A stretch of 64,000 bases of DNA, from assembly GCF_029784165.1 (NCBI RefSeq), contig NC_073696.1, positions 114,360,665-114,424,664 of the forward strand. Direction: 5' to 3'. Positions within the stretch are counted from its first letter, which is position 1. Each line of letters begins with the position of its first letter. Below are positions 1 through 9,853 of this stretch, one piece after another. The stretch is from Wyeomyia smithii. Lineage: Eukaryota; Arthropoda; Insecta; Diptera; Culicidae. Both the position numbers and the translations under genes were made by a program. The notes beneath the pieces are model-generated. The model made no database searches, was not told the origin of the DNA, and worked only from the letters and a program-made list of their open reading frames with translations.

Positions 1-294
1 ACCCGGCTCAATATTTTCTGATAGCTTCATTTTTTATATCAAACTAATAAAACTTTCCGGATGAGCTGAAAAGCCAAAACAAAGCTTTGCGAAAGCTGAA
101 GCTAAATTTTTCATAAATGAAGGCAGAACTCCATCTGGCCCTGGACCTTTCGAAACATCCAGCCCTTTTAGCGTTGCGAGGATTTCTTGAACAGTTAAGT
201 GTTCAACAGTAACGTTATTTATTTGTTCAAAAAATTGCGAGAAGTAATCAAAGTCCCTTATTATTTCTATATACGGTTTAAAAAAAATTTGCAA
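1..294 (-). pseudogene. Jockey-like LINE reverse transcriptase fragment
   Basis: The minus strand encodes about 86 residues ending at 34 that match the start of a LINE reverse transcriptase. Visible are the VSKGPGPDGVLP block, typical of the region just before RT motif 1, and a preceding helix of the EILATLKGLD type. The frame stops after ISLI, and about ten more codons of non-matching frame run to the window edge, so it is frameshifted or broken. No endonuclease, catalytic DD motif or poly(A) tail is visible here. The element may continue beyond the left edge. Clade assignment (Jockey or a relative) rests only on this short block. Confidence 0.6.
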
Positions 295-2984
295 ACTTAT
301 TTCATATTAGCTTTGATTAAGAGCTAGAAAAATCTCCATATTGCATGCGAGATGGGAAGTTATAAGACTTCATTTTATTTCAATCTTAGCTCCGTAGTAG
401 CTGGTACTATCTATCTATTTTGTGTCACAACCCAATGTTTTAAAATATGTTTTTTTTTGTCGTTCTCTAGAAGAGAAAAGGCCCAAATTTCCCAATTTCT
501 TTTTTCTAATCTCTAAATTATTTCAAAAAAGCAGTTCTGAAATGCTTAGTTTCAATACCATTTATCGTAAAATATTTTTATTGATTTGTGTAAAATACTG
601 CAGTCATTCTGAGTAAAATCATTTGTCCTTTCATTCCTAAACTGTTCGTGATAGTCTGAAAATTATCATCCAGTAACTCGTTTAGTTTGTAGGGAATTCA
701 GGCAGCAATAATAATAGGTCCTCAACTTTTTCATACAAACTACAACTCACTAAAGATTTTTTTTTCGTTGTTAACTGGTTCGTTGCTTTTTAGATTTCTA
801 TACCTACCATCAACACTGAACAATTTCTGTTTTGCCAGTCACCAAGTAACGACACGTTATTACTTTCGTGCATGCTGATCGAAAATATGTTCTGACCTAT
901 CCACCAATCAAAGGTTTGTTATTCTTGGATAAATGATTTTGCGAAGGAAAAACAAGCTCTTTACATCTGGCAGTGTGGTTGAAGATCTTGACTAAGACAA
1001 AAAATTTGATTTCATGCTGTGAAACGAAAAAATAATTTGTTTGTTATCACGGATACGCAATTGCGGTTTTTTATCCAATAGCTTCCATTTTCGAGAGAAC
1101 TCGTAGCCCTTCTAAGCGGAGAATGGCAAACACAAAAAATGTGTGGTATATCGAAGCTAACAGCTTCCATAGGCTTTGTCAGCTCGTGATGCTTCCGATG
1201 CATTCACACGCGGCCAATTCCGTGCCAGTTTCCGCAGATTTCGCGTCACTCCGGACCGAACCGTGGATGTTCTTATTTTGCGCATGGTAGCGTAAATTGT
1301 GTCCGTCGAAGCGAATGGTAAACCGCGCGCTGGCCGTATTTTTCGTTTCGCATTGGCTGCTAACGAATCCTACCTGTTGTTGTTGTTGACGTCGCCATTC
1401 GAATCGACAGCTTATGCATTTGCATTCGTATCTAACTTAGCAATCATCTTTTCATAGTAAAATAATAGTAGGTCAGTTTTTGTCGGTGAAAAAAAATTAG
1501 CCCTCCCACGGTTTGGTTGTTCCGGAACCACAAATGTGAACAATGGATCGTTTCCTTCTCTTGTTTTTTTAGAGATAACAATTTTTTCATCCATTTGATT
1601 GTTTATAAATCCACTGAGTCTTTGCCGTTTTACGCCGGATCACTAGGAATGTTGCCAACACTTTCAGCATAGTACGATTCAAATGGTACATAATCAAAAA
1701 TAGCGTTTTTCTACATTTTTAACTGGAAATAAATTGTGAAATCCGGGTTGCTTAAGTGTATAAGAACAATATAAAAAAATAATGGGCATCAGATCGATAA
1801 TTCAAATTAGTCGATTTAAATATTTCATTATCACTCTTTCAACTTGCAAAAAATAAGAATGCGGCCTCATTTTTATGATTACCTGCAGTCATAATTAAAG
1901 AATCGAAGCAAATTGTACCCTTTGAATATAAAATCTAAAAACTCATTTCAGTCACACTTATTGGGTACCTCAGGGTTCGCATTTCGGTCCACTTCTTTTG
2001 CTTTTGTATTTAAATTGCATTTCCTGTACACCTTGAAACTAAGAATACAAACTTACGCAGATAACATAAAACATCATACATACTGCATTCACTATGCTGT
2101 TTTTTCTAATAACAGGAAATCGGAATATAGATAGTTTCGTAAGCTGTCAGTGGTCACGCACACGTCAAACGCAAGTTACTAAAACTGTCTTTTTTCCTAG
2201 CAAACTATGAACCTGAAGTACAACAAAGTTTGTTATTTTTTAATGTGTAGCAACTACAAGTTACCATTGATTGCGTTTAGTCCTCTACACACCTCCTGTC
2301 GCCTGATACGGACCCATTGAAGCGTGAGAAAATTAGAGTGAACTGAGTTTTAATTTTCTCAGACACACGTGTTATTATTCGCACATGGCTAAATGTTCTG
2401 AACCAGTTGCATCGACGAAAACCGCCAAAAATATAATGTTTCGTCGAGGACAGAGAAAGATGATTTCGGGGTGTGAAAGGAACGTAGTGTCATAAATATT
2501 CAGCAAGTCCAGAGATTTGAAATAAACCAAACCACTATCAGTTGATTATGAACGTCAATCTATAGTAACATATCCAATTAGTCCTGTGGCATCATACAGC
2601 TTTATCAAAATTAGGTTGTTAAGTGATGGCATAAGACAGTACCCGACTATGAAAAAATCAAGTACATCATAGGTTATTTGAAACAAGAGCTCCAACGTAA
2701 TCCTTCAACTATACTCTGACGTTCAAACTGTACGGTTAAAGCGATAATTTAATTGCTGATATGTAAAAATATCACCAGTCAATACGTTATTAAATAATAA
2801 GATATTATGTCATCGCTTCATAAATACAGATACAGTATAAGCTTACACTATTTGTCATTACTTTGAAACGTGATGTCAAATTTGATTAACGGTTTTTATT
2901 TTAGATGTTTGAGATATCGCCATGTAGTTTTCGATTTTCATAAAATCCAACATAGGTACTGTCCAACAAAAACCAAGCATTTGA
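295..2984. other. AT-rich DNA with no gene recognised
   Basis: Only short frames without recognisable motifs occur here. I see no splice-consistent exon series, RNA gene or clear terminal inverted repeat. This is probably intergenic or intronic sequence with unrecognised old repeats. Confidence 0.5.
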
Positions 2985-3350
2985 TTTGTTAAAAAAAAAA
3001 ATACAAGACAAATTCCGAAATCGACGTAAAAAACCACTTGAATTCCGAAATTCGTGTAGAAAACTTCACTTGCTAAAGATTTTTAACCATTTCTGCTAAA
3101 TACTTTCAAAAAAGAATAAACAGCAGTTTTATTTCCACCTACGAACTGAGCTGAGCATCAAGGAAAAATATAAAACGAACGATCCTCAGACATTCTAAAT
3201 AAGCGATTTTAAAATGAAATGCCATTAAAAAAAGCCGCGATAAAAACGACTATTTTGAAAAATCTGCGTAGAACCCGAAATGCGCATAAAAAACGCGGTA
3301 ATTTCGAAATCTGCGTAAAAAACCTTAGTGTATTTCCCGTAAAAAACCTC
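2985..3350 (-). repeat. Degenerate minisatellite related to the 57.9-58.7 kb array
   Basis: Loose repeats of the type ATTTCGAAATCTGCGTAAAA recur at roughly 30-bp spacing (near 3015, 3045, 3265, 3285 and 3305). They are the reverse complement of the ACGCGGATTTCGAAATTT unit that makes up the array near 58 kb. Copies are diverged and interrupted by unrelated sequence around 3080-3230. Confidence 0.5.
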
Positions 3351-3731
3351 ATAAACATTCAAGGCTTACACCACACATTTCAGGTTTAAAGCCAGGAACA
3401 AGGGAACGCGGGGGATAGGCTTTTCATGCGCGAAATTGATAATGTGTGAGGTTATACCGAAGTATCACAGAGTGACTTAAAGTACTCAATAATAATCAGG
3501 AGACGCCAGCACCCAGTTATTCTAGGCTTTGACGTGACTATTATAAAGTACGGAGGCAAACTTTTGCACGAGTGAATGATTTCTGGAGTAGTTAAGTGTT
3601 TTATCGTAGGCAACTATTCTGCAAATTGTTATGTTATTTTCGATCACATTTGTTTTTGTTTGTTTTGTAAGTTTTACTTGAAATGTAACATCATACAATT
3701 GAAAAATTGAACTATTATTTTTAGAGAAACA
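3351..3731. other. No gene recognised
   Basis: The sequence between the degenerate minisatellite and the MITE shows no motif-bearing reading frame or structured repeat. Confidence 0.4.
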
Positions 3732-3962
3732 TTTCAAAAGGTCCTATCTGCTTTGATCGACTTTTTGATCGAACATTTTCATTTAATCGACACAGCATAT
3801 TAAACACCTTTCATGACACGCTATTTGCACAAGTTAATAGCGGAGGGATCACTCTAGCTTTCTGAACGAAAACCATGCTTGGAAGAGTTACTAAAGCTAA
3901 ACCATTACAAAAATGAAAAGACGCCCCCGAAAAACGATGAAAGCAGATAGGACCTTTTGAAA
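3732..3962. mobile_element. Small MITE (about 230 bp) with 23-bp perfect terminal inverted repeats
   Basis: The ends at 3732-3754 and 3940-3962 are perfect inverted copies with core CAAAAGGTCCTATCTGCTTT. The interior has no coding capacity, as expected of a non-autonomous DNA transposon. No obvious short target duplication can be assigned, so the superfamily is unknown. Its right edge overlaps the target site of the I-clade LINE: the LINE target duplication begins at 3955, inside the right repeat, so the LINE inserted at the end of this MITE. Confidence 0.75.
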
Positions 3963-3990
3963 AGTTTTTTTTTTTTTTCTTCACATAACA

Positions 3991-3996
3991 TTTATT
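3991..3996 (-). promoter_or_regulatory. LINE polyadenylation signal AATAAA
   Basis: AATAAA on the minus strand lies 12 bases upstream of the poly(A) tail that ends the I-clade element. This marks the 3' end of its transcript. Confidence 0.75.
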
Positions 3997-4342
3997 TGAC
4001 ACGGCACAAATACAATTTAATGTTTAACGGCGCCAATTATATCTGATGACTTAAAAACTAAAGCAAATTTTTTATCCTCGCTGCCGACTACGAGCTGAAA
4101 TTAAGTCTAACTTAAAACTAGCATGGGATTTCCAATCAGTGTTTTGTTGTTCAATGGTCGTCTGATAATCGTCGAATGGCATGTATGGATTCGTTCTGCT
4201 GAGCCACGATGTCGTGAGTTGGGACAGAGGCTCGTAGTCCTTGGGTCCTGGTTCTGTTGTGCGGGGTCTGGTTGCTGGTTTTGTGCTTAAGGTTCAAACG
4301 TGTTCTTGTCGTTTTGTTGGGTGTAGACGGAGGGGAACGGGA

Positions 4343-7300
4343 CTAGACTGGGGCGTGGATGGATTTCAGGAAAACGTATATAAGGGACATGTAGGATAGG
4401 TCACGGCTCGCCAAGACATCACGAACAGGAACAGCCGGCTGTCTACCCTCGGCCTGCAGGGAAGCTATTAATCTAGACCTGGCGTCACGGTGTACAGGGC
4501 ATGACCAAACCACATGCTCTATGTCGTGATAACCTTCACCACAGGCACAGATACCACTTTCCCCGAGCCCAACACGACGGAGGAGCGCGTCAAATCTATA
4601 GTGATTGGACATAAGCCGGGACATCACGCAAATGAAATCCCGACCTACATCCAACCCCTTGAACCACGGGTTCGTCGATACTTTGGGGATTATGGAATGT
4701 AACCACCTTCCCAATTCCCCTCTGGTCCAAGCATTTTGCCAACTGATTATCGTATTCTGACGTACAAGTGCGAAAAATTCATTAAAGGCAATTGGTCTTT
4801 CATAAATATCACCGTTTGTTGCGCCCACCTTAGCCAAAGAGTCCGCTTTCTCATTACCCGGTATCGAGCAGTGAGAAGAGACCCATGCTAAGGTAATCTG
4901 AGTAGATTTTTCGGATAAAGCACTCAGATGTTCCCGTATTTTCCCCAGGAAATACGGAGAGTGCTTAACATCTTTCATCGATCGGAGAGCCTCAATGGAA
5001 CTGAGACTGTCCGTAAAGATGAAATAATGGTCCGTGGGCATTTTTTCGATAATCCCTAGGGTGTACTGAATTGCAGCTAATTCTGCGACGTAAACAGAAG
5101 CAGGATTATCGAGCTTATGGGAGACGGTTAAATTGTTATTGAAGATACCGAAGCCAGTGGACCCATCAAGAAGTGATCCGTCAGTGTAGTACATATTGTC
5201 GCAGTTGATGTTTCGATATTTATTAGAAAAAATTTTAGGGATCTGCTGCACGCGTAAATGATCCGGGATTCCACGAGTTTCTTCTATCATGGATGTATCG
5301 AAAAACACAGTAGAATCAGAAGTATTTGATAAGTCGACACGATTTGGAATATTCGAAGAAGGGTTAATATTTTGGGACATGTGATTGAAATACAATGTCA
5401 TAAAACGGGTTTGAGAATTAAGTTCGATTAACCTTTCAAAATTTTCAATCACGGGACGGTTCAAGACCTCACATTTGATTAGAATACGAGAAGACAGGCT
5501 CCAGAAGCGGTTTTTCAATGGTAGTACTCCAGCTAAAACCTCCAAACTCATCGTATGGGTCGACTGCATGCAACCTAAGGCGATACGCAAACAACGATAT
5601 TGTATTCGCTCCAGTTTGATCAAATGTGTGTTTGCTGCGGAGCGGAAGCAGAAACACCCGTATTCAATAACAGACAATATCGTTGTTTGGTAAAGCCTTA
5701 TAAGGTCTCCTGGATGGGCTCCCCACCATTGTCCGGTTATTGTACGAAGAAAATTCACTCTTTGTTGACATTTTTTCATCAGATACCTCACGTGACAACC
5801 CCAGGTGCCTTTAGAGTCGAACCAGACACCAAGATATTTGTGTACCAAAACCTGAGAAATCGTTTTACCCATTAATTGTGTTTGAAGCTGAGCAGGTTCA
5901 TGCTTCCTAGAAAAAACTACTATCTCAGTCTTCTCCGGAGAGAATTCGATACCTAGCTGTAAAGCCCAAGCAGACAAATTGTCCAAGGTATCTTGCAATG
6001 GTCCTTGCAAATCGGCAGCTTTGGCTCCTGTAACAGAGATTACACTGTCGTCTGCAAGTTGTCTTATCGTGCATGAATTTGCCAGACATTCGTCGATGTC
6101 ATTTACATAAAAGTTGTAAAGAAGGGGGCTTAAACATGAGCCCTGGGGAAGACCCATGTAGCTAATGCGAAAAGTTGCCAAATCGCCATGCGTAAAATGC
6201 ATGTGCTTTTCGGACAACAAGTTGTGCAAAAAATTGTTCAAAATTGGAGAAAATCCTTGTCGGTGAAGTTTACCCGAAAGAATGTCAATAGAAACGGAAT
6301 CAAAAGCCCCCTTAATGTCCAAGAACGCAGACGCCATTTGTTCTTTACGAGCATACGCCAGCTGAATATCTGTTGAAAGCAACGCAAGACAATCATTCGT
6401 CCCTTTGGCACGGCGGAAGCCAAATTGAGTTTCTGATAGTAGACCATTTGATTCGACCCAGTGGTCTAAACGACGGAGTATCATTTTTTCCATCAATTTC
6501 CGGATACAGGATAGCATTGCAATCGGCCTATAAGAGTTGTGATTAGAAGCTGGTTTCCCTGGTTTTTGGATGGCGATCACCTTCACTTGCCTCCAATCCT
6601 GCGGTACAATGTTTTGCTCCAGGAACTTATTGAACAAGTTCAACAAGCGCCTCTTGGCATTGCCGGGTAGATTCTTCAACAAGTTGAATTTGATTCTATC
6701 TAATCCAGGCGCGTTATTGTTACAGGACAGGAGGGCAACTGAAAGTTCTGCCATCGTAAAAGGTGATTCTATCGCGTCGTGGACCGGAGACGCATCGCGA
6801 ACAATATTTTGCTCAGGAACAGAGTCCGGACATACTTTCCTGGCAAAATCAAATATCCACCTACTTGAAGATTCCTCGCTTTCGTTGACCGTTACGCGAT
6901 TCCGCATTCTTCGGGCTGTGTTCCAAAGAGTGCTCATCGATGTCTCCCTCGACGTCTCGTTCACGAACCGACGCCAATATCCACGTTTCTTTGCTTTAGC
7001 CAAGCTTTTAAGCTTGGTATCAAGCTCCGAATACCGAAAATAGTCGCCAGGTATACCTCCCGTCTGGTAGGCCCTAAACGCGTCGGATCTTTGCGTGTAG
7101 ACATCGGAGCACTCTTGGTCCCACCACGGAGTGGGAGGCCGTTCTTTGATCGTTACGCCGGGATATTTCTTCGTTTGGGCTTGCAACGCGGCGTCGAGAA
7201 TCAAGCCCGCGAGGAGGTTGTATTCTTCAAGTGGTGAATGATGTTGAATCGACTCGACCGCTTTTGAAATCATTTCCTCGTATAACTTCCAATCGACATT

Positions 7301-8029
7301 TCGTGTGAGGTCATACGGAATGTCAATTGGTCGCATGCGAGTTGACCCGTTAGTAATTGAAATAAGAATAGGCAGATGGTCGCTACCGTGAGGATCGAGG
7401 ATTACCTTCCATGTGCAATCCAACCGTAGCGACGTCGAACATAAGGATAGATCCAAAGCGCTTGGGCGCGCTGGAGGTTTCGGGATACGTGTCATTTCAC
7501 CGTTGTTTAAAATAGTCATGTCGAAGTCATCGCAAAGGTTATAGATTAAAGAGGAGCGGTTATCATTGTATGGGGAACCCCAAGCCACGCCATGAGAGTT
7601 GAAGTCTCCCAAAATCAAACGTGGCGAGGGAAGAAGTTCTATTAAATCAAAGAGCAGCCGTTGCCCAACCTGTGCTCTGGGGGGAATATATATTGAGGCA
7701 ATACAAAGCTCTTTACCTTGTATTGTCATTTGACATGCGACAACTTCGATGCCTGGAATCGAGGGGAGGTTAATACGATAGAAAGAATAGCACTTTTTAA
7801 TCCCTAAAAGTACTCCTCCATATGGGGTGTCTCGATCAAGGCGAATAATATTAAAATCATGGAAGTTGAGATCAATATTTGAAGTAAGCCAAGTTTCACA
7901 AAGGGAAAATGCATCGCATTTGTTTTTATTTATCAAAACTTTAAACGAATCAATTTTTGGTAAAATACTTCTACAATTCCACTGTAAGACAGAGATAGAA
8001 TCCTTCATATACGCAGTTGAATTAGGCAT
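4343..8029 (-). CDS. I-clade LINE ORF2: endonuclease, reverse transcriptase and RNase H
   Basis: This polyprotein performs target-primed reverse transcription in the nucleus: it nicks target DNA, copies the element RNA and degrades RNA in the hybrid. The frame is open from a TTG at 8050; I choose the ATG at 8029 (residue 8 of the open frame). Numbering from the TTG, an APE-type endonuclease spans about 15-230, with N25, E52, GDFN at 148-151, D200 and SDH at 223-225. The RT spans about 485-740, with LDIKGAFDS (577), GLPQGS (633) and the catalytic ADDS (D667, D668). RNase H spans about 953-1075, with D957, E990, D1014 and D1070. A C-terminal CxC...H...C knuckle lies near 1168-1184. No stop or frameshift is present and all catalytic residues are kept. 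The ATG overlaps the ORF1 stop. Confidence 0.93.
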   Translation of the reverse strand: MPNSTAYMKDSISVLQWNCRSILPKIDSFKVLINKNKCDAFSLCETWLTSNIDLNFHDFNIIRLDRDTPYGGVLLGIKKCYSFYRINLPSIPGIEVVACQMTIQGKELCIASIYIPPRAQVGQRLLFDLIELLPSPRLILGDFNSHGVAWGSPYNDNRSSLIYNLCDDFDMTILNNGEMTRIPKPPARPSALDLSLCSTSLRLDCTWKVILDPHGSDHLPILISITNGSTRMRPIDIPYDLTRNVDWKLYEEMISKAVESIQHHSPLEEYNLLAGLILDAALQAQTKKYPGVTIKERPPTPWWDQECSDVYTQRSDAFRAYQTGGIPGDYFRYSELDTKLKSLAKAKKRGYWRRFVNETSRETSMSTLWNTARRMRNRVTVNESEESSSRWIFDFARKVCPDSVPEQNIVRDASPVHDAIESPFTMAELSVALLSCNNNAPGLDRIKFNLLKNLPGNAKRRLLNLFNKFLEQNIVPQDWRQVKVIAIQKPGKPASNHNSYRPIAMLSCIRKLMEKMILRRLDHWVESNGLLSETQFGFRRAKGTNDCLALLSTDIQLAYARKEQMASAFLDIKGAFDSVSIDILSGKLHRQGFSPILNNFLHNLLSEKHMHFTHGDLATFRISYMGLPQGSCLSPLLYNFYVNDIDECLANSCTIRQLADDSVISVTGAKAADLQGPLQDTLDNLSAWALQLGIEFSPEKTEIVVFSRKHEPAQLQTQLMGKTISQVLVHKYLGVWFDSKGTWGCHVRYLMKKCQQRVNFLRTITGQWWGAHPGDLIRLYQTTILSVIEYGCFCFRSAANTHLIKLERIQYRCLRIALGCMQSTHTMSLEVLAGVLPLKNRFWSLSSRILIKCEVLNRPVIENFERLIELNSQTRFMTLYFNHMSQNINPSSNIPNRVDLSNTSDSTVFFDTSMIEETRGIPDHLRVQQIPKIFSNKYRNINCDNMYYTDGSLLDGSTGFGIFNNNLTVSHKLDNPASVYVAELAAIQYTLGIIEKMPTDHYFIFTDSLSSIEALRSMKDVKHSPYFLGKIREHLSALSEKSTQITLAWVSSHCSIPGNEKADSLAKVGATNGDIYERPIAFNEFFALVRQNTIISWQNAWTRGELGRWLHSIIPKVSTNPWFKGLDVGRDFICVMSRLMSNHYRFDALLRRVGLGESGICACGEGYHDIEHVVWSCPVHRDARSRLIASLQAEGRQPAVPVRDVLASRDLSYMSLIYVFLKSIHAPV

Positions 8030-9392
8030 CGAAGGATACAATCGCTGCAAGGAGAGGCCATTGGGCAGTCAACTGCTTCAAAAATGATCTAACTGTTGGG
8101 AGGAATGCTGTAAGAAAAATTTTAATTGGATCGGGTACATTGAAAGTTTCAAAAATCCAGTCCACAATGTCAGAAAATTTCACTAATCCAGAGTTTGTTT
8201 CATCAACTGGGAGTGTAAAAGGAGCAACTGGGGTTTTAGATGTTCCTGGCAGTGCTGGGAACTCCTTCTGGGACTTTAAATTTGCCAGCCCAGGAGGAGT
8301 TTGCTTCGGTTTTTCCGCAGCACTGTTTGGTTTGTTTGTAACCTTCATTTCACTTTGAGAAATCTTAGGACCTTTTCTGGGAAGTTTAGGAGAGGAAACA
8401 CTTTTCCTCTTTCTAGACTCCCCAGGATTGGCGTAAGATGCTCCCGCTGGTGAATCGTCAGAATCGGTTTCCTCAGAGGGCAACAGATCGAAGGGGTTCG
8501 AAGTAACGGGAGAAGTGGTAACGGTCTTCTTCAGCATGTCAGCGTAGGAACGCTTTGAACGCTCTTTGAGAGACCGTTTTATTTTATCCCTGCGCTGCAT
8601 GTACACCGCACATGTCGAGAGCTCATGCAGATTTTCTCCGCAGTGAATACACTTTTCAGCGTTAACACTGCAAGAATCTTCCGCATGAGACTCCCCACAC
8701 TTGCCACAACGTGCCTTATTGCAGCAGTAGGCGGCTGTATGGCCTAACTGCTTGCAATTCAGGCAGTTCATGACGCGGGGCACGTAGAGCCTCACAGGGA
8801 GACGAACCCGGTGGATCGAGACGTGGCTTGGTAGTGCAGACCCGGCGAACGTAACTCGAAACGAGTCTGACGGAGTGTATACTGTTTTGCCACCGATGAT
8901 CGATGCTGACCGTAATTGCTTGCAGTCGAGCACCTTTACTTCGGGACACGTTTTGTTCTTAAAGCACCCTTTGGCACTTTGCAGTATACACTCGACGGAC
9001 AGACTCGAATCGGTTATGACACCGTCGATCTCCACGTCTCGTGCGGGTATGTAAACGCGATACTCGCGTGTGAAGAGCTCAGAGCAAGCTATATCGTTGG
9101 CCTCTTTCAGGTTACCGACCACGACACGGAGCTTGTTAGGCCGGACCTTGGAAATTTCGGTCACGCCCTTGTACTCCTTCGTCAGGTCTTTAGAAATCTG
9201 CAAGAGGTTCAACTTTTTCGATTTCGGTCCTGCCTTTGGCCGAAAATAAACAGTATAGCTGCCCTGGGCTCCGTCTGGGTAAAGCCTGGGGCGAGGGGGG
9301 ACTGAAGAATGAACAGGGGAGGGGGTAACAGAAGGGTCAGGGTCAGAGGGGTTCGGGGATGGTGGCGCGGGAGGCGAGGGATCTACATCCAT
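8022..9392 (-). CDS. I-clade LINE ORF1: gag-like RNA-binding protein with three CCHC knuckles
   Basis: This 456-residue protein would coat element RNA in ribonucleoprotein particles, as ORF1 proteins of I elements do. The start ATG is at 9392. The N-terminus (1-40) is proline- and serine-rich, and a structured region follows at about 45-205. Three zinc knuckles are visible: CLNC...H...C at 210-223, CGKC...H...C at 229-241 and CIHC...H...C at 248-261. Three knuckles is the arrangement of the I-factor ORF1. A basic region (about 265-285) and a long charged, proline-rich tail complete it. The frame is intact and ends with TAA at 8024-8022, overlapping the ATG of ORF2. Confidence 0.9.
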   Translation of the reverse strand: MDVDPSPPAPPSPNPSDPDPSVTPSPVHSSVPPRPRLYPDGAQGSYTVYFRPKAGPKSKKLNLLQISKDLTKEYKGVTEISKVRPNKLRVVVGNLKEANDIACSELFTREYRVYIPARDVEIDGVITDSSLSVECILQSAKGCFKNKTCPEVKVLDCKQLRSASIIGGKTVYTPSDSFRVTFAGSALPSHVSIHRVRLPVRLYVPRVMNCLNCKQLGHTAAYCCNKARCGKCGESHAEDSCSVNAEKCIHCGENLHELSTCAVYMQRRDKIKRSLKERSKRSYADMLKKTVTTSPVTSNPFDLLPSEETDSDDSPAGASYANPGESRKRKSVSSPKLPRKGPKISQSEMKVTNKPNSAAEKPKQTPPGLANLKSQKEFPALPGTSKTPVAPFTLPVDETNSGLVKFSDIVDWIFETFNVPDPIKIFLTAFLPTVRSFLKQLTAQWPLLAAIVSFDA

Positions 9393-9805
9393 CGCGCTAT
9401 GTTTAGCGCACTAGCGCTGACAAGAACACGTACCTTTTTATTTCTCCCTTCCAGTAAGGTTGGTTGTCCGATCGTTCGAAGTAGCAGCCGTTACAGCCAG
9501 CAGCACCAATACAGCAGCACCAAACAGCCACCAGCAGCGAGCCAGGTGTGAGATCACTCCACACAGCGATACGACTCGCTGACACTGATGGCTTCTTCTT
9601 TTTCCTCGTTTGTGTCTCGTCCACTGCTGTAGCACAATCCAGCCAGCAGCCAAATCGGCTTACGCACCAGCTGGCAGTCACGATGCGAAACAGTTGCACA
9701 AAGGAACGACCTTGAACCCGGATTTATTTCACTCGACCAGGCAAACAATGCCAACACTTGTTCACACGTCTTTTGTTTTATACTCTATCGGACCGATCAC
9801 CAAAC

Positions 9806-9840
9806 ACGTCCAGTACTGATGCGTGTTCGGCACAGAATGA
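9806..9840 (-). promoter_or_regulatory. Internal TATA-less LINE promoter: initiator plus downstream promoter element
   Basis: Reading the minus strand from the element's 5' end gives TCATTC, an exact match to the arthropod initiator TCAKTY. If its A (9838) is +1, GGACGT falls at +28 to +33 and fits the DPE consensus RGWYV at the canonical distance. There is no TATA box. Jockey, I and F elements of Drosophila use this kind of internal promoter, so each new copy carries its own. It sits directly inside the target duplication, which supports this as the true 5' end. Confidence 0.75.
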
Positions 9841-9853
9841 TTTTGAAAAGTTT

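Larger units (their letters stand above)
3955..9853 (-). mobile_element. Apparently full-length I-clade non-LTR retrotransposon with target duplications
   Basis: This is a complete-looking LINE of about 5.87 kb on the minus strand. From its 5' end (about 9840) it has a 5' UTR with an internal promoter, ORF1 (9392-8022), ORF2 (from 8029 to 4343), a 3' UTR of about 360 bp, an AATAAA signal and a poly(A) tail (T run 3966-3978 on the plus strand). A target duplication flanks it: TTTTGAAAAAGTTT at 3955-3968 and TTTTGAAAAGTTT at 9841-9853, differing by one A. The gag-like ORF1 with three zinc knuckles and the EN-RT-RNase H order in ORF2 fit the I clade, to which mosquito MosquI elements belong. I cannot name the family. 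Both ORFs are uninterrupted, so it may be recent and possibly still competent. Confidence 0.9.

Noticed and set aside
6570..7043. 157-codon plus-strand frame
   Set aside because: It lies antisense inside the LINE ORF2 endonuclease-RT linker and has no domain of its own; it is a shadow of that gene.
8916..9305. 129-codon plus-strand frame
   Set aside because: It is antisense to the intact LINE ORF1, with no recognisable motif.
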